Positions 4,826 to 5,312 of a DNA stretch of 5,312 nt are shown here, piece after piece. Location: assembly GCA_041687475.1 (NCBI GenBank), contig JAWLBW010000314.1, positions 1-5,312 on the forward strand, given 5' to 3'. The notes beneath the pieces are model-generated. The model ran no database searches. It was not told the DNA's origin and saw only the letters and a list, made by a program, of their open reading frames with translations. Made by a program: the position numbers and the translations under genes. Source of the stretch: JAWLBW01 sp041687475 (GTDB taxonomy: Bacteria > J088 > JAWLBW01). The stretch's first letter is position 1. Each line of letters starts with the position of its first letter.

Positions 4826-5312
4826 GTGGCGAACGATATCGGCCGCGTCCATGGTGAGCCTGTGCTCAACGCCTTTCGGCATCGATGGATGCTGCACACG
4901 GCAAACGTTCGCGCACCGGCCCGCACGTTCCCGTAGTGCTCAACGCCTTTCGGCATCAATGGATGCTGCACGCTCATTGATGCACGTGACAACCCCTTTC
5001 CCTACCTGTGCTCAACGCCTTTCGGCATCAATGGATGCTGCACACCACACGTACACCGACACGGCAGCCATGAAGGTGTGCTCAACGCCTTTCGGCATCA
5101 ATGGATGCTGCACGGTTATCGACCGCACGGACGGAGACGACGCCCGCCCCGCGTGCTCAACGCCTTTCGGCATCAATGGATGCTGCACGTTGGGTACTCG
5201 CTGAGAACGTTCCTGGCCTACGGTGCTCAACGCCTTTCGGCATCAATGGATGCTGCACGGTTCCGATTTCGTAAGGCTTCATTGCTCCGGCTCGTGCTCA
5301 ACGCCTTTCGGC
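4790..5312 (-). CRISPR. CRISPR array, 36-bp repeats, open at the right edge
   Basis: Repeats lie at 4790-4825 (degenerate), 4862-4897, 4936-4971, 5008-5043, 5078-5113, 5153-5188, 5223-5258 and 5294 to the edge (19 of 36 bases). On the plus strand the 36-bp unit begins GTGCTCAACGCCTTTCGGCA and ends TCAATGGATGCTGCAC. The third to seventh copies are identical to each other, and the eighth as far as it goes. The spacers are 36, 38, 36, 34, 39, 34 and 35 bp, all different. Each repeat holds the inverted pair GCATC/GATGC and the terminal pair GTGC/GCAC. The degenerate copies are at the left end, typical of the trailer, and no leader-like A/T-rich stretch lies to the left; hence the minus-strand call. 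Read that way, the repeat has a GCC-GAAA-GGC hairpin and ends TTGAGCAC. No cas gene is in the window, so the type cannot be fixed; the direction is an inference. Confidence 0.95.

Noticed and set aside
4851..5204. Plus-strand frame with a recurring CSTPFGINGCC motif, and the minus-strand frame with recurring VQHPLMPKGVEH
   Set aside because: Both are translations of the CRISPR repeat; the protein repeats coincide exactly with the 36-bp units, and spacers of different length shift the frames.

Overview
The window looks like a chromosomal segment of a GC-rich, probably Gram-negative bacterium. The heptose-bisphosphate phosphatase (GmhB) implies LPS-type heptose metabolism, and the four upstream genes are dense in G/C-ending codons. 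I cannot place it more precisely from this sequence alone.

Region 1 (1-2196) is a compact, co-directional plus-strand gene run with intergenic gaps of 3, 28 and 7 nt. It holds the 3' end of an ICMT/PEMT-type membrane methyltransferase, then gmhB, a second complete methyltransferase of the same type, and sfsA. The two methyltransferase paralogs flank gmhB. After a 101-nt gap made largely of short tandem repeats comes mutY (2298-3335), the adenine glycosylase that removes A mispaired with 8-oxoguanine.

Region 2 (3336-3984) has no convincing long gene. It is a mosaic of short tandem arrays with periods of 8, 9 and 7 bp, plus two identical 23-bp copies of a palindromic element (core CTTTCATAATATGAAAG) 135 bp apart. 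Its right part holds a plausible sigma70-type promoter with an inverted repeat over the -35, and a possible 34-codon leader ORF whose stop overlaps the next start codon as ATGA. The 7-bp array here shares 23 identical bases with the one behind sfsA, so these are dispersed elements.

Region 3 (3985-4792) is a visibly less GC-rich single gene. It encodes a 246-residue protein with an AT-hook-like GRPRK start, an acidic linker and a helical central domain that weakly resembles DUF3102-type proteins. A strong intrinsic terminator follows it.

Region 4 (4790-5312, running off the window) is a CRISPR array: seven complete 36-bp repeats, a truncated eighth, and seven spacers of 34-39 bp. The leftmost repeats are degenerate, and the first overlaps the T-tract of the terminator. 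This indicates the trailer end is on the left, so the leader and any cas genes probably lie beyond the right edge and the array is probably transcribed on the minus strand. In that orientation the repeat ends in TTGAGCAC. Its 3' part resembles, from memory, the Cas12b (type V-B) repeat of Bacillus hisashii, but class 1 types also have a TTGA-type 3' end, so the type stays open. No cas gene is present in the window.
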